Origin: Campylobacter concisus UNSWCS
Lineage (GTDB): Bacteria; Campylobacterota; Campylobacteria; Campylobacterales; Campylobacteraceae
Assembly: GCF_000466685.1 (NCBI RefSeq)
Contig: NZ_ANNG01000042.1
Span: 1 to 37,129 of the forward strand
Length of the DNA: 37,129 bases
Direction: 5' to 3'
Within the stretch, counting starts at the first letter, position 1, and every line of letters begins with the position of its first letter. Of this stretch, positions 18,538 through 26,507 are shown piece by piece. The position numbers were made by a program, and so were the translations under genes. The notes below the pieces were generated by a model. The model saw only the letters and a program-made list of their open reading frames with translations, made no database searches and had not been told where the DNA came from.

Positions 18538-19901
18538 TACATCGCAGCACGTGGCTGGATGATGTTTTGATCAAATTTTTGCTCGGTATTTTCACTCATG
18601 ATGTGAAGCACCTTGCTGCGTTTGATCTTCGCGTCATCCTTAAATATCGCGCGCACCTTGTCCATGCCAGCATAGAAGTCTCGCATAAGCACGACGCAGA
18701 TGTATTTGCCAAAAAACGTTGGCTTGATAACGCCATTTTCTTCGTAGATCGCATTTACTAGCTTTAGCAAGCTAAGCTCGACAAATAGGTCTTTGTTGAT
18801 GTTTGCGTTGTTTTGCTCATTATAGGTTTTGATATCGACGGCGCCGTCAAAAAGCCTTGTTAAAAATGTATATTTTAGTCTCTCTTTTTTGCTAAATGCG
18901 CATTTTGCGATGACTGGGCTTTGTCTATCTTTGACCTTTCTGCCGTAGTCAAGTAGGTTAAATGCATTTATCACAAGCTCGCCATTTAAGAAGCTAAACG
19001 CGCCACTACCAACGCCCACATACTCTAAATTTGAGCCTACATATTCGTCGCGAAGGTCTGCGCTTTTTTCATTTGAAAATGCCCAAGCGTTGCTTTGCCT
19101 GTAGCCGCCTTTAGCAAATTCGCTCACGATGATCTCGTAAAATTCGCGCTCGTTATCGACATTTGAGACGCCAAGTGCGCGAGCGATGTTCTCTCTTGTT
19201 AGCTCTGATTTCATGAGCGGATAGAAGGTGATTTGCTGCGGAGATATTGATTTTGCAGTGTTTATGTCGTTTATTAGCTGCTCTTTTGTTTGATTTGGTA
19301 GGTTAAAGATGAGATCTAGGCTGATGACTGGTATCTTGCCGATAGCCTGCTCAAGCTTTCTTTTTGTCTCTTTGGCCGAGCCAAATTTATCGTATCTGCC
19401 AACTCTTTTTAGCGTCTCATCATCAAAGCTTTGCACGCCTACGCTTAAGCGGTTGATGAGCCCATCAAAACGGCTTAAACTCTCTGGCGAGATGTGATTA
19501 GGATCGCTCTCAGCTGAGACGTCCTCTATGCTAAAGAGATCTTTTGCTAGTTTTAGCGTTTTTTCAAGCTCTGGCTCGTTTATAAGCGTCGTGCCACCGC
19601 CCACATAAAGCGATGTAAAGTCAAAGCCAGCCTCTTTTACCTGCCTCATCTCCTCGCGTAAATTTTCAAAGTAAATTTTCGCAAGCTCCTGCTCGTAGTG
19701 GTACTTGTGAAACGAGCAATACGGGCAAAATGTGTGACAAAATGGCACGTGAGCGTAGAGCATATACTTTTTGTCTTTTTTTGGAGTTTTGGTGTAAGTC
19801 GTGTTTAAAATGTCTATGTTAAATTCGTTATATAGCGATTTTTGTATAGAATTATGAGCGTAATTTACAGCAAAACTCTCAATGATATTTTTAAAAATCA
19901 T
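18537..19901 (-). CDS. Radical SAM protein of the HemN/HemW/HutW group
   Basis: A 454-residue radical S-adenosylmethionine enzyme. The cluster motif Cys55-x3-Cys59-x2-Cys62 sits in HVPFCHTFCPYCSF, followed by LYVGGGTT (SAM binding) and RLSVGVQSFDD, all typical of the coproporphyrinogen-oxidase-like family. True HemN has another Cys two residues after the third one (CxxxCxxCxC); here it is Ser63-Phe64, which resembles HemW and the heme-degrading ChuW/HutW enzymes more. It might correspond to C. jejuni Cj0363c. The ribosome-binding site is AAGGCG before the ATG at 19899-19901. It overlaps the exporter gene by one base. Heme-related chemistry is plausible but not shown by the sequence. Confidence 0.82.
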   Translation of the reverse strand: MIFKNIIESFAVNYAHNSIQKSLYNEFNIDILNTTYTKTPKKDKKYMLYAHVPFCHTFCPYCSFHKYHYEQELAKIYFENLREEMRQVKEAGFDFTSLYVGGGTTLINEPELEKTLKLAKDLFSIEDVSAESDPNHISPESLSRFDGLINRLSVGVQSFDDETLKRVGRYDKFGSAKETKRKLEQAIGKIPVISLDLIFNLPNQTKEQLINDINTAKSISPQQITFYPLMKSELTRENIARALGVSNVDNEREFYEIIVSEFAKGGYRQSNAWAFSNEKSADLRDEYVGSNLEYVGVGSGAFSFLNGELVINAFNLLDYGRKVKDRQSPVIAKCAFSKKERLKYTFLTRLFDGAVDIKTYNEQNNANINKDLFVELSLLKLVNAIYEENGVIKPTFFGKYICVVLMRDFYAGMDKVRAIFKDDAKIKRSKVLHIMSENTEQKFDQNIIQPRAAM

Positions 19902-20091
19902 AATTAATCGCCTTAAATAAGTTAGTTTTAATTTAGTCCATTAGGATAGCCAAATTTTAATAAATTTAGCCTTGCATTAACGTAAATTTTGAGTAAAAAA
20001 TGCAATCATTTTTTAAATTTTCTATTTTTACAAACCTGCGATTTTTACATATCTAGCTCGCTTTTGCTCTATAAATTTAAGCTTAGCCTAC

Positions 20092-20994
20092 TTACTCTTT
20101 TACTCTTGAGATGACCTTTCTTGAGTCAAGCTCAAATTTCACTCCGTCTTTTGTCTGCAAGTAGTAAAATTTACCGATATTGCAAAGCGACTTCATATCA
20201 TAAATTTTAACCGCCTTTTCATCTATCTCGCAAGGCGTTTGCTCTTTGCCTTTTGCCTCGCAAAGTGAGCTAGGTAGCGCTTTTAATGCACTTTTATCCA
20301 CAAGTAAAAATTTATAATCCACATCGCCTATGTTAAAGGTTTTTGCTGTGTATTTGATAAACAAAAGCGAGTTTGAGACGATCATAAGCGAAAGCGCAGC
20401 GTAAAAAACAAATGAAAAATCCTTTGTCTCTTTGATGCTAGCAACCCCCAGCATAAAAGAGAGCATAAACGAGCAAAATGGCATCCAACGCGCAAAAAAC
20501 TCACTAAAGCCACTTGAAACAATATTAAGTGCAATAAATAAAGCAACAACCAAGCAAGATAAAACCCATATAGCCAAATTTGATTTATCTTTAAAGCGAA
20601 CTGCTAAATTTACAACAACGTAGGATAGTAAAAGTAGCGATAAAATGGCACTCCAGCCGTAGTTTAGCTTGAATGCCGCAAAGGCTAAAATAGCAAATGA
20701 GATGAGTGTTAAAAAATAGATGAAATTTGAGCTATAAAAAAATAGAAATTTCGGCATTTTAAATTTATATTTTTTATCGTCATTTTGGTAAAGGTAGGAT
20801 ACAAAGACCAAGATAGCGATCTCAAAGGCCGTCACGATCGCGGTCGCGCAAAATAGCAAGATGCCTGTAAATATCATCTCTGAGCTATCTAAACTCGGAA
20901 AATATCGGGCCTCAAAGCCAAAATATAAAAAGTAGCAAAGCATGCTGACGACTGGGACGATAAAATTTGAGTGCTTGAAAAATTTGTAGCGCAC
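20092..20994 (-). CDS. Membrane protein, surviving C-terminal part of a frameshifted gene
   Basis: A 300-residue open frame beginning with GTG (20992-20994), with about seven membrane helices and a soluble C-terminal domain of roughly 75 residues. The C-terminal domain matches that of the gene at 21416-22702 (DYKFLLVDKSALKALP against KYKYLTVEKSIREALP, and IGKFYYLQTKDGVKFELD against PGKFYYLEADG...VKFKLD), so the two are tandem paralogues. The frame is interrupted just upstream by TGA, and the missing cytoplasmic coiled-coil N-terminus is encoded at 20995-21411 in other frames. Whether the shortened protein is made is uncertain; no ribosome-binding site precedes the GTG. Function unknown. Confidence 0.6.
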   Translation of the reverse strand: MRYKFFKHSNFIVPVVSMLCYFLYFGFEARYFPSLDSSEMIFTGILLFCATAIVTAFEIAILVFVSYLYQNDDKKYKFKMPKFLFFYSSNFIYFLTLISFAILAFAAFKLNYGWSAILSLLLLSYVVVNLAVRFKDKSNLAIWVLSCLVVALFIALNIVSSGFSEFFARWMPFCSFMLSFMLGVASIKETKDFSFVFYAALSLMIVSNSLLFIKYTAKTFNIGDVDYKFLLVDKSALKALPSSLCEAKGKEQTPCEIDEKAVKIYDMKSLCNIGKFYYLQTKDGVKFELDSRKVISRVKE

Positions 20995-21411
20995 TCTTTT
21001 ATGAAATTTGCCTTTAAATTTGCCGAGTGCTCGCCAAGACGGCTCTCAAAATACGAATTAAAAAGCAGCTCATTTTTTATCTTTTCAAGGCGCTCCTCGT
21101 CACTATTTGCTGCGCCTTTATAAATTTCATAGTTTTTGTCTTCAAAATCCTTCGTGATCTCATCTTTGATATCTAAAATGACAAGAGTGATCTGCTCTTT
21201 TATCTCGCCGAGCCTTTTTGAAACTTCAGCAAAATTTGTCCTATTTAGCCTGTCAAAAAGGTCGTTTTATTCGTTTAAAAGAGTGATCAAACGCGCTTGT
21301 TTGCTGCTTCTTATCTCGCAGTTTGAAAAATTTGCCTTTTAAGAAATTTACAAATTTTCTAGCGTTTTTAACGCTCTCATCTTTTTCATCTAAAATGTCT
21401 TGATAACTCAA
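20995..21411 (-). pseudogene. Frameshifted N-terminal part of the same membrane-protein gene
   Basis: Reading from a TTG at 21409-21411, preceded by AAAGG, gives about 50 codons ending in KRIKRPF-stop. Removing one base from the T-run 21265-21268 restores a frame (INDLFDRLNRTNF...) that continues through a charged coiled coil to FESRLGEH near 21030; adding one base in the GG near 21020-21025 then joins it to GKFKGKFHKR and the intact frame of 20092-20994. The repaired protein would have about 439 residues, against 428 for the paralogue. It lies 4 bases after the stop of the paralogue. Both defects are single-base changes, so a recent pseudogene or a sequencing error are both possible. Confidence 0.75.
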
Positions 21412-21415
21412 AAAT

Positions 21416-22702
21416 TTACCTTTCTAATATAGGACCTGGTGTTATTTTGCTAGCATCGAGTTTAAATTTAACCTTTTTATCTGTTGCATTACCATCTGCT
21501 TCTAAATAATAAAATTTTCCAGGAGTTGAAAGTACTTTAATATTATAAATTTTTATAACACTTTTTGCTTCTTTTTCATTATAGTATGTCTTACTAGTAT
21601 TGCAATCTTTGTTACAAATTTCTATTGGTAGTGCCTCTCTTATGCTTTTTTCAACAGTTAAATATTTATATTTAATATTTCCAAGATCAGAAATTTGGAT
21701 AACCTTATCGCTAATTAGACAAACTAATATTAAATTAATAACAGTAAAAGCATAAAACCAAAATGCAAAATAATATAAATCTTTTTCTAGCAATAGAAAG
21801 AAAAGCAATATTATTGCCAATAGTATAAAAATAGATACTACAACTATGTTCTCTATAGAATCATTACTTACTCTACTATAAACTAATAAAAATATCACAA
21901 ATGGGCTCAAGATAGATATAAAGCCATGAAAAGCTAGTAGCCAAAACTGCTCGCTTTTAAAAATCATTAATTTCTGACTCTTTATTTTAAATAACAAACC
22001 AATATATATGAGAAGAATATCAATAATATAAAAAGAAACAAAGCTTAGTTCTAAATTTTTTGAAATCCAACTAATGTCGTTTAATATCAAAACAATTAAT
22101 GCTACAGATAAAAGTATTGAAAGAAGAAAAACTGGCAAGATGCCTTTAATATCTCGCATATAAAATACAACAGCTAACTGTAATATTGGCATAAGATATA
22201 ATATAAATAGCAAACTAAGCCCTGCTAAAGCTAGCGAAACTAGAATCGAGAATATGCCACCACTTTCAGGCATTGGAATGTAACCTATGTTTCTATTAAG
22301 AACAAAATATATTATAAATGGCATTAAGCCAAGTAATGCTATTAGACCTTTGTAGTGTTTTTTTGCAAAATATATTTTTTTAAAAATAAATTTGATTTTC
22401 TGCTGATCCCTATATTCATATCCAAATTTTTCTAGTGTAGACTTTGCTTCTTGACTATTTTGTTTTTCTAATAAAACAATTTGTCTGTAAATTTTCTCGT
22501 CAAGATTCTCTATGGATAGTGTTGATTCTTTATAATTATCATACTTTAATTCTAAGTATTTTTCTTTCTTCTCTGAAAGTAACTTAATTAAAGTTGAAAT
22601 ACCACTAGTTTGCAATGAAATGTCTTTGAGTTCTTTAATAAAATTGTCGCAATCTTTAATAACTCTATTTTTATCTTCAACCAATCTCTCAAAACTTTTC
22701 AT
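21416..22702 (-). CDS. Hypothetical membrane protein (coiled coil, multiple TM, C-terminal domain)
   Basis: A 428-residue protein: a charged, helical cytoplasmic N-terminus (about 1-105, probable coiled coil), eight or nine membrane helices (about 120-345) and a soluble C-terminal domain (about 350-428) ending in the motif KIYN-IKVLSTPGKFYYLEADG. It is the intact paralogue of the broken gene downstream. Base composition is strikingly AT-rich (one sampled line near 21781 is about 25% GC, against roughly 50% in a line near 20221), suggesting separate acquisition. ATG at 22700-22702 with AAAGG upstream; 37 bases separate it from the DUF2314-ankyrin gene. I do not recognise the family. Confidence 0.78.
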   Translation of the reverse strand: MKSFERLVEDKNRVIKDCDNFIKELKDISLQTSGISTLIKLLSEKKEKYLELKYDNYKESTLSIENLDEKIYRQIVLLEKQNSQEAKSTLEKFGYEYRDQQKIKFIFKKIYFAKKHYKGLIALLGLMPFIIYFVLNRNIGYIPMPESGGIFSILVSLALAGLSLLFILYLMPILQLAVVFYMRDIKGILPVFLLSILLSVALIVLILNDISWISKNLELSFVSFYIIDILLIYIGLLFKIKSQKLMIFKSEQFWLLAFHGFISILSPFVIFLLVYSRVSNDSIENIVVVSIFILLAIILLFFLLLEKDLYYFAFWFYAFTVINLILVCLISDKVIQISDLGNIKYKYLTVEKSIREALPIEICNKDCNTSKTYYNEKEAKSVIKIYNIKVLSTPGKFYYLEADGNATDKKVKFKLDASKITPGPILER

Positions 22703-22739
22703 ATTTCAAACCTTTTTTTGTTTAAAAATTCTTTGTCAA

Positions 22740-23531
22740 CTACGCGAGTACCTTTGCGATTTCGCTCCAGCCTATTTGCTTAGCAAGTTCAGCTGCGGTT
22801 TTGCCACTTTTTGTGCGGGCGTTTTTGCTAGCACCATTTTCTAGCAAGAGATTTACGATCGTTAAATTCCCAGCAAGTGCCTCGTGGTGAAGCTGCGTAA
22901 AGCCAAGCTCGTCGGTGTCTGAGACCATGCTTGGATGTGTTTTTATATACTGCTCCACCTGGCCGCGCATATTTTTGCTCATCGGATGCTCTATCAAATT
23001 TTCTGGGTGCTCTTTTTGCTCGAAAACTACCAAAATGTCGTTATAATCGCCAAAATCAAGCCCCCAAGCCGCATCATGCTCAGCTAGCTCATCTTTTTGC
23101 ATACGTGAGCGCATCGCCTGCACGCTAAATCCGCCGTATGCGCGCCCATCAATAGCAAAGAGCCAGTCACTCATATCGGTAAATTTTGCGCTTATTTGAT
23201 CGCCAACTTTTACGTTTTGCACGCTATCAGGCTCATTTACAAGCGTGCCATATATCGTCTCGCCGTCAAATTCAACGTCATTTACCCACATGTGCTCGCC
23301 CACCTCTTCGCCATTTACAACATCTAAAAAGCAAATTTTTACCATCGCATAATCAAGCATAGGTGCGATCCTGCGGCGCTCCCAGTAAAGCTCACGCCAA
23401 AAATACTTAAAGCTCTCACGAGCTTGCTCAAATGCGCGCTGCATGTAGTCTTCGTCGCTACTTACAAAATAGATCGGCATCTGCTCACCAAGGTCTATTT
23501 GCTTACCAAGGATTTTCTCAAAAAAGCCCAT
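22740..23531 (-). CDS. DUF2314 and ankyrin-repeat protein
   Basis: A 263-residue soluble protein with two parts. Residues about 30-150 resemble DUF2314 (YegJ-like): EHMWVNDVEFDG, YGTLVNEPDSVQNVKVGDQI and SDWLFAIDGRAYGGFSV. Residues about 205-263 form two ankyrin repeats (LGFTQLHHEALAGNLTIVN and KSGKTAAELAKQIGWSEIAK), a protein-binding module. Start ATG at 23529-23531 follows a good GGAG site. The combination suggests a cytoplasmic binding protein; an immunity or stress role has been suggested for some genes of this kind but nothing here shows it. Next gene: the AT-rich membrane protein, in the same direction. Confidence 0.85.
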   Translation of the reverse strand: MGFFEKILGKQIDLGEQMPIYFVSSDEDYMQRAFEQARESFKYFWRELYWERRRIAPMLDYAMVKICFLDVVNGEEVGEHMWVNDVEFDGETIYGTLVNEPDSVQNVKVGDQISAKFTDMSDWLFAIDGRAYGGFSVQAMRSRMQKDELAEHDAAWGLDFGDYNDILVVFEQKEHPENLIEHPMSKNMRGQVEQYIKTHPSMVSDTDELGFTQLHHEALAGNLTIVNLLLENGASKNARTKSGKTAAELAKQIGWSEIAKVLA

Positions 23532-23610
23532 TTTTACTCCTTTTTAGAATTTAGATAGATCAAATTTAAATAAAACGATAAGGCGAAATTTCATCCACAA
23601 ACCAACTAAA

Positions 23611-23738
23611 TTTCGCAAATTTAGCCCAGCAACCTACTAAATTTTAATACTAAAACCGTCCGACGATTTCGCAAATTTAGCCTGCAAGTCTGCAAGATTT
23701 CACCACAAAAACCATACGATTATTTCGCAAAATTAGGC
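23611..23738. repeat. Degenerate 56-bp tandem repeat
   Basis: The core TTTCGCAAATTTAGCC occurs at 23611 and 23667, and a variant (TTTCGCAAAATTAGGC) at 23723: exactly 56 bases apart each time. The bases between cores also align (about 26 of 40 identical by hand count between units 1 and 2, including a shared AAAACC and a shared ACGA-type end). A weaker copy may extend left to about 23555. The array sits in the 359-base gap between the DUF2314-ankyrin gene and yajQ, and has no coding frame that I can support. Confidence 0.7.
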
Positions 23739-23890
23739 GAGGCGATTTAAATTTTTGTGACAGGAGTTACCAAGCTGGTAATGACCGAGCAAAATTTTGA
23801 ATCAACGACGCATAATAAAGCGAAAATATGCGATATAGCCTGCGCAGCGAGAATTTTTCTAGCTCCTTTAAAGGCACTCGCGAGAAGCTG

Positions 23891-24388
23891 TTACTTTAGG
23901 TTTTTAAAGCTTATCGGGAGTTCTAGGTTTAACCCCCTAACCAGCTTTATACACTCCTGCAGATCGTCTATACTTTTGCTTGTCACTCTGATCTCTTCGC
24001 CCCTGATCTGCGCGCTCACCTTGATCTTTGAGTCTTTGATAGCCTTGGTGATCTTTTTTGAATTTTCGCCATCAAGCGTGTCATTTAGCTTTAGCGTCGC
24101 TTTTAAATTTCCCCCGCTTGCTGGCTCTCTTTTTGTCTCTGTGATCGCTACTGGTGGGATGTTGCGCTTGATGAGCTTTGAGATCACGATGTCTTTTAGC
24201 GCGTCGATCTTGTTGTCACTTGAGCTAAGAAGCGTGATAAATTTTTCTTTTTCATTTAGCTCAACTTCGGCCGCAAGACCCTTAAAATCATACCTTGCTG
24301 CGATCTCTTTTTTTGCCGTCTCAAGAGCGTTTTTAACCTCCATCATATCGACTTCAGCGCTTATATCAAAGCTATGTTCGCTTGCCAT
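23891..24388 (-). CDS. yajQ: YajQ family nucleotide-binding protein
   Basis: A 165-residue protein of normal family length. The N-terminus [19 protein letters not shown] and ARYDFKG are the YajQ hallmark, and the C-terminal half has the second domain ([22 protein letters not shown]). YajQ proteins bind nucleotides, and a Xanthomonas member binds cyclic di-GMP as a regulator; the role in Campylobacter is unknown. It is the last gene of the operon, 3 bases after the dehydrogenase gene. The frame after its TAA remains open for 47 codons (see findings). C. jejuni has the same neighbour order (Cj0373-Cj0374). Confidence 0.95.
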   Translation of the reverse strand: MASEHSFDISAEVDMMEVKNALETAKKEIAARYDFKGLAAEVELNEKEKFITLLSSSDNKIDALKDIVISKLIKRNIPPVAITETKREPASGGNLKATLKLNDTLDGENSKKITKAIKDSKIKVSAQIRGEEIRVTSKSIDDLQECIKLVRGLNLELPISFKNLK

Positions 24389-24391
24389 TTT

Positions 24392-25321
24392 CTATCCTTT
24401 TATAAATTCTTCTATATTTTTAACTATGAGTGTGATCAGCCGTTTCCTAGCCTCCAAGCTGCCCCATGCTACGTGTGGCGTGATTAGTAAATTTTCTTTG
24501 TTTTTTACGTTTAAAAATGGGCTATTTTCGCTCATCGGCTCACTCTCCAAAACGTCGGTGCCAAAGCGTAAATTTCTCTCATCTATCGCCCTTGCCATCG
24601 CTGCTTCATCCACTATGCCGCCGCGTCCTAAATTTAGCACTATCACATCATCTTTTAGCAAATTTATCTCGTTTGCGCCTAGTAAATTTCTAGTCTTTTC
24701 ATTTAGCGGTGCGTGGATACTGATGATGTCGCTGCTTCTTAGTAGCTCGTCAAGACCTTTTTGCTTAAATTCACTATTTTTGTTTGCTCCGCTTGTCGAG
24801 TAGTAGCTCACGTTTGCGCCAAATGCACGTGCCACTGCCGCCACCCCGCGCCCTATCTCGCCAAGTCCGATGATGCCAAATTCTTTATCAGCGATCTCGC
24901 TGATATCTGCGCCAAGATAGGTAAAAATTTCACTCTTCACCCACTCGCCACTTTTTACGTAGCGATCATAAAATTTGATGCGATTTGTTAGCTCAAAAAG
25001 CAAGGCAAACGTATGCTGCACGACGCTTGCGGTCGAGTAGCCAGCGACGTTTTTAACGGCTATGTTTTTAGCTTTTGCATGCTCTAGATCGACATTATTC
25101 ATGCCAGTTGCGCTTATGCAGATAAGCTTTAAATTTGTCGCCTCCATCACGGCTTTGTCGATGATGACCTTGTTTGTGATGACGACGTCAACACCCTTTA
25201 GACGTGGCACGACCTCATCGCTCTTAGTTTTTTGGTAGCTGATAAACTCGCCAAATTTCTTAAAAACACTAAGATCTACGTTTTCTCCAAGCGTTGCTGC
25301 GTCTAAACAAACGATCTTCAT
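24392..25321 (-). CDS. D-2-hydroxyacid dehydrogenase
   Basis: A 309-residue NAD-dependent dehydrogenase of the glycerate/hydroxypyruvate/phosphoglycerate dehydrogenase superfamily. It has the dinucleotide-binding loop GLGEIGRG near residue 150, the catalytic Arg in NLGRGGIVDE, Glu in DVLESEPM and His in ITPHVAWGS. The physiological acid cannot be told from sequence; glyoxylate or hydroxypyruvate reduction is common in this group. It lies 2 bases after the ATP-grasp gene and 3 before yajQ, an arrangement also present in C. jejuni (Cj0373). Confidence 0.92.
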   Translation of the reverse strand: MKIVCLDAATLGENVDLSVFKKFGEFISYQKTKSDEVVPRLKGVDVVITNKVIIDKAVMEATNLKLICISATGMNNVDLEHAKAKNIAVKNVAGYSTASVVQHTFALLFELTNRIKFYDRYVKSGEWVKSEIFTYLGADISEIADKEFGIIGLGEIGRGVAAVARAFGANVSYYSTSGANKNSEFKQKGLDELLRSSDIISIHAPLNEKTRNLLGANEINLLKDDVIVLNLGRGGIVDEAAMARAIDERNLRFGTDVLESEPMSENSPFLNVKNKENLLITPHVAWGSLEARKRLITLIVKNIEEFIKG

Positions 25322-25323
25322 CT

Positions 25324-26505
25324 TTAATCCTTAATAAAATGTCCTACAAATTTAGAGTAGTTATCTAAAATTTTGCCACCCTTTCTATATCCAAGCGCGC
25401 ACGCTTCATAAGCGTAAAATACGCCTGCTTGGTAGCTCTCGCCTCTCTCATCTTGATTAAACTCGTAAAATTCTTGATAGATGGCTTTATTTGAGTCGTA
25501 TTCGCCATCACTGCTTGCTATTTGTGCGCCGTTTTCATCGTATATCGAGACGTTTGCACCTTCTCTGCCAAATACCGGCTTTTTCACATATTTTTTGCCT
25601 TTTAGCGGCTCATTTGAGGTCTCAAGCAAGAGTGGGTGATTAGGATATAGATCCCAAAGGATTTTTAATATCCCTTTGCTTTGGAAAAGCAGCGTGTAGG
25701 CTGGATTTATGATGATAGCTTTTTGATTTTTGACGATGTTTGAGAGTATGAGAGCCAGCTCGCCCTCATCGATCGCTATGCTCTCCCAAGGGACAAGCTT
25801 AAACCAGTACTCGAAATTTTCATCGCCTTTAAAAATGCCCTCGTTATCGTCAAAAACGACCTCATCGACGTAGGCAAAGTCTGTTTTAAAGCCAGCCTCT
25901 TTTGCGATATATTGCAGTAGTTTTACGGTCTGCTCGTCCTCGATACTGCCAGCGATGCTGCTAAAGAGTATCCCCCAGCCCTCGTAAAGCTCGTCAAAGT
26001 CCGCATCCTCGTCGCCAAGCGTGATGAGGCGTTTGAAATTTTGCTTTAGCGACTCGTAAAGGTCGTTAAACTGAGCTGCTTCATCCATGTGATTTAGCTT
26101 TAGCATCGCCCACTGGATGATCGCCGTCTCAAAAACTGCCGTTGGCGTGTCGGCGTTAAACTCAATGAGCTTTATAGGCTTGCCATCAAGCCCGCCAGCT
26201 AGGTCAAATCTGCCGTAAAGGTGCCAATGAACGTCATTTTCCCAGCTATTTTTTATGATATCAACAAGGTTAAATGGTATGCCTATCTCGTGAAAAAGGT
26301 TGTTGTCGATCACGTGCTGAGCGGCATTTACATACATATCATATAGCTCGTTTGCCGCCTCGTAGTAGGCATTTGCCTCTTTTTCGCTTACTTGCACGAT
26401 CTCATCTGCGATATACGAGCTGTTGTCGTTATCTGTATGCCATGCAAAGCCGATTTTCTCCATAAATTCGCTGTTTAATGGGGTGATTTTTCTTAAATTT
26501 ATCAT
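25324..26505 (-). CDS. Glutathionylspermidine synthase family ATP-grasp ligase (YgiC/YjfC-like)
   Basis: A 393-residue ATP-dependent carboxylate-amine ligase. Conserved elements are RFDLAGG...KPIKLIEFNADTPT (about residues 99-125), the ATP-grasp portion KGKKYVKKPVFGREGANV (about 300-320) and the C-terminal AGVFYAYEACALGYR. The amidase domain of bifunctional E. coli GspS is absent, so only ligase activity is expected, and true glutathionylspermidine synthesis is doubtful. The gene follows the lipoprotein gene by 2 bases, and its ribosome-binding site GGAGG is formed by the last two codons of that gene. A similar lipoprotein-ligase pair (ygiB-ygiC) exists in enterobacteria. C. jejuni equivalent: Cj0372. 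Confidence 0.92.
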   Translation of the reverse strand: MINLRKITPLNSEFMEKIGFAWHTDNDNSSYIADEIVQVSEKEANAYYEAANELYDMYVNAAQHVIDNNLFHEIGIPFNLVDIIKNSWENDVHWHLYGRFDLAGGLDGKPIKLIEFNADTPTAVFETAIIQWAMLKLNHMDEAAQFNDLYESLKQNFKRLITLGDEDADFDELYEGWGILFSSIAGSIEDEQTVKLLQYIAKEAGFKTDFAYVDEVVFDDNEGIFKGDENFEYWFKLVPWESIAIDEGELALILSNIVKNQKAIIINPAYTLLFQSKGILKILWDLYPNHPLLLETSNEPLKGKKYVKKPVFGREGANVSIYDENGAQIASSDGEYDSNKAIYQEFYEFNQDERGESYQAGVFYAYEACALGYRKGGKILDNYSKFVGHFIKD

Positions 26506-26507
26506 TT

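Noticed and set aside
19902-20091. Precursor peptide gene for the radical-SAM/exporter pair
   Set aside because: The minus strand contains only a 10-codon ATG frame (MIAFFTQNLR) and shorter ones, with no leader-core pattern.
23767-23781. TTACC-AAGCT-GGTAA hairpin
   Set aside because: Five base pairs without T-tail; too short to call a terminator or operator.
23757-24803. 348-codon plus-strand open frame across yajQ and the dehydrogenase gene
   Set aside because: It is antisense to two well-supported genes, is Ser/Phe/Leu-rich low-complexity as expected from a complementary strand, and starts in the repeat-containing gap without a ribosome-binding site.
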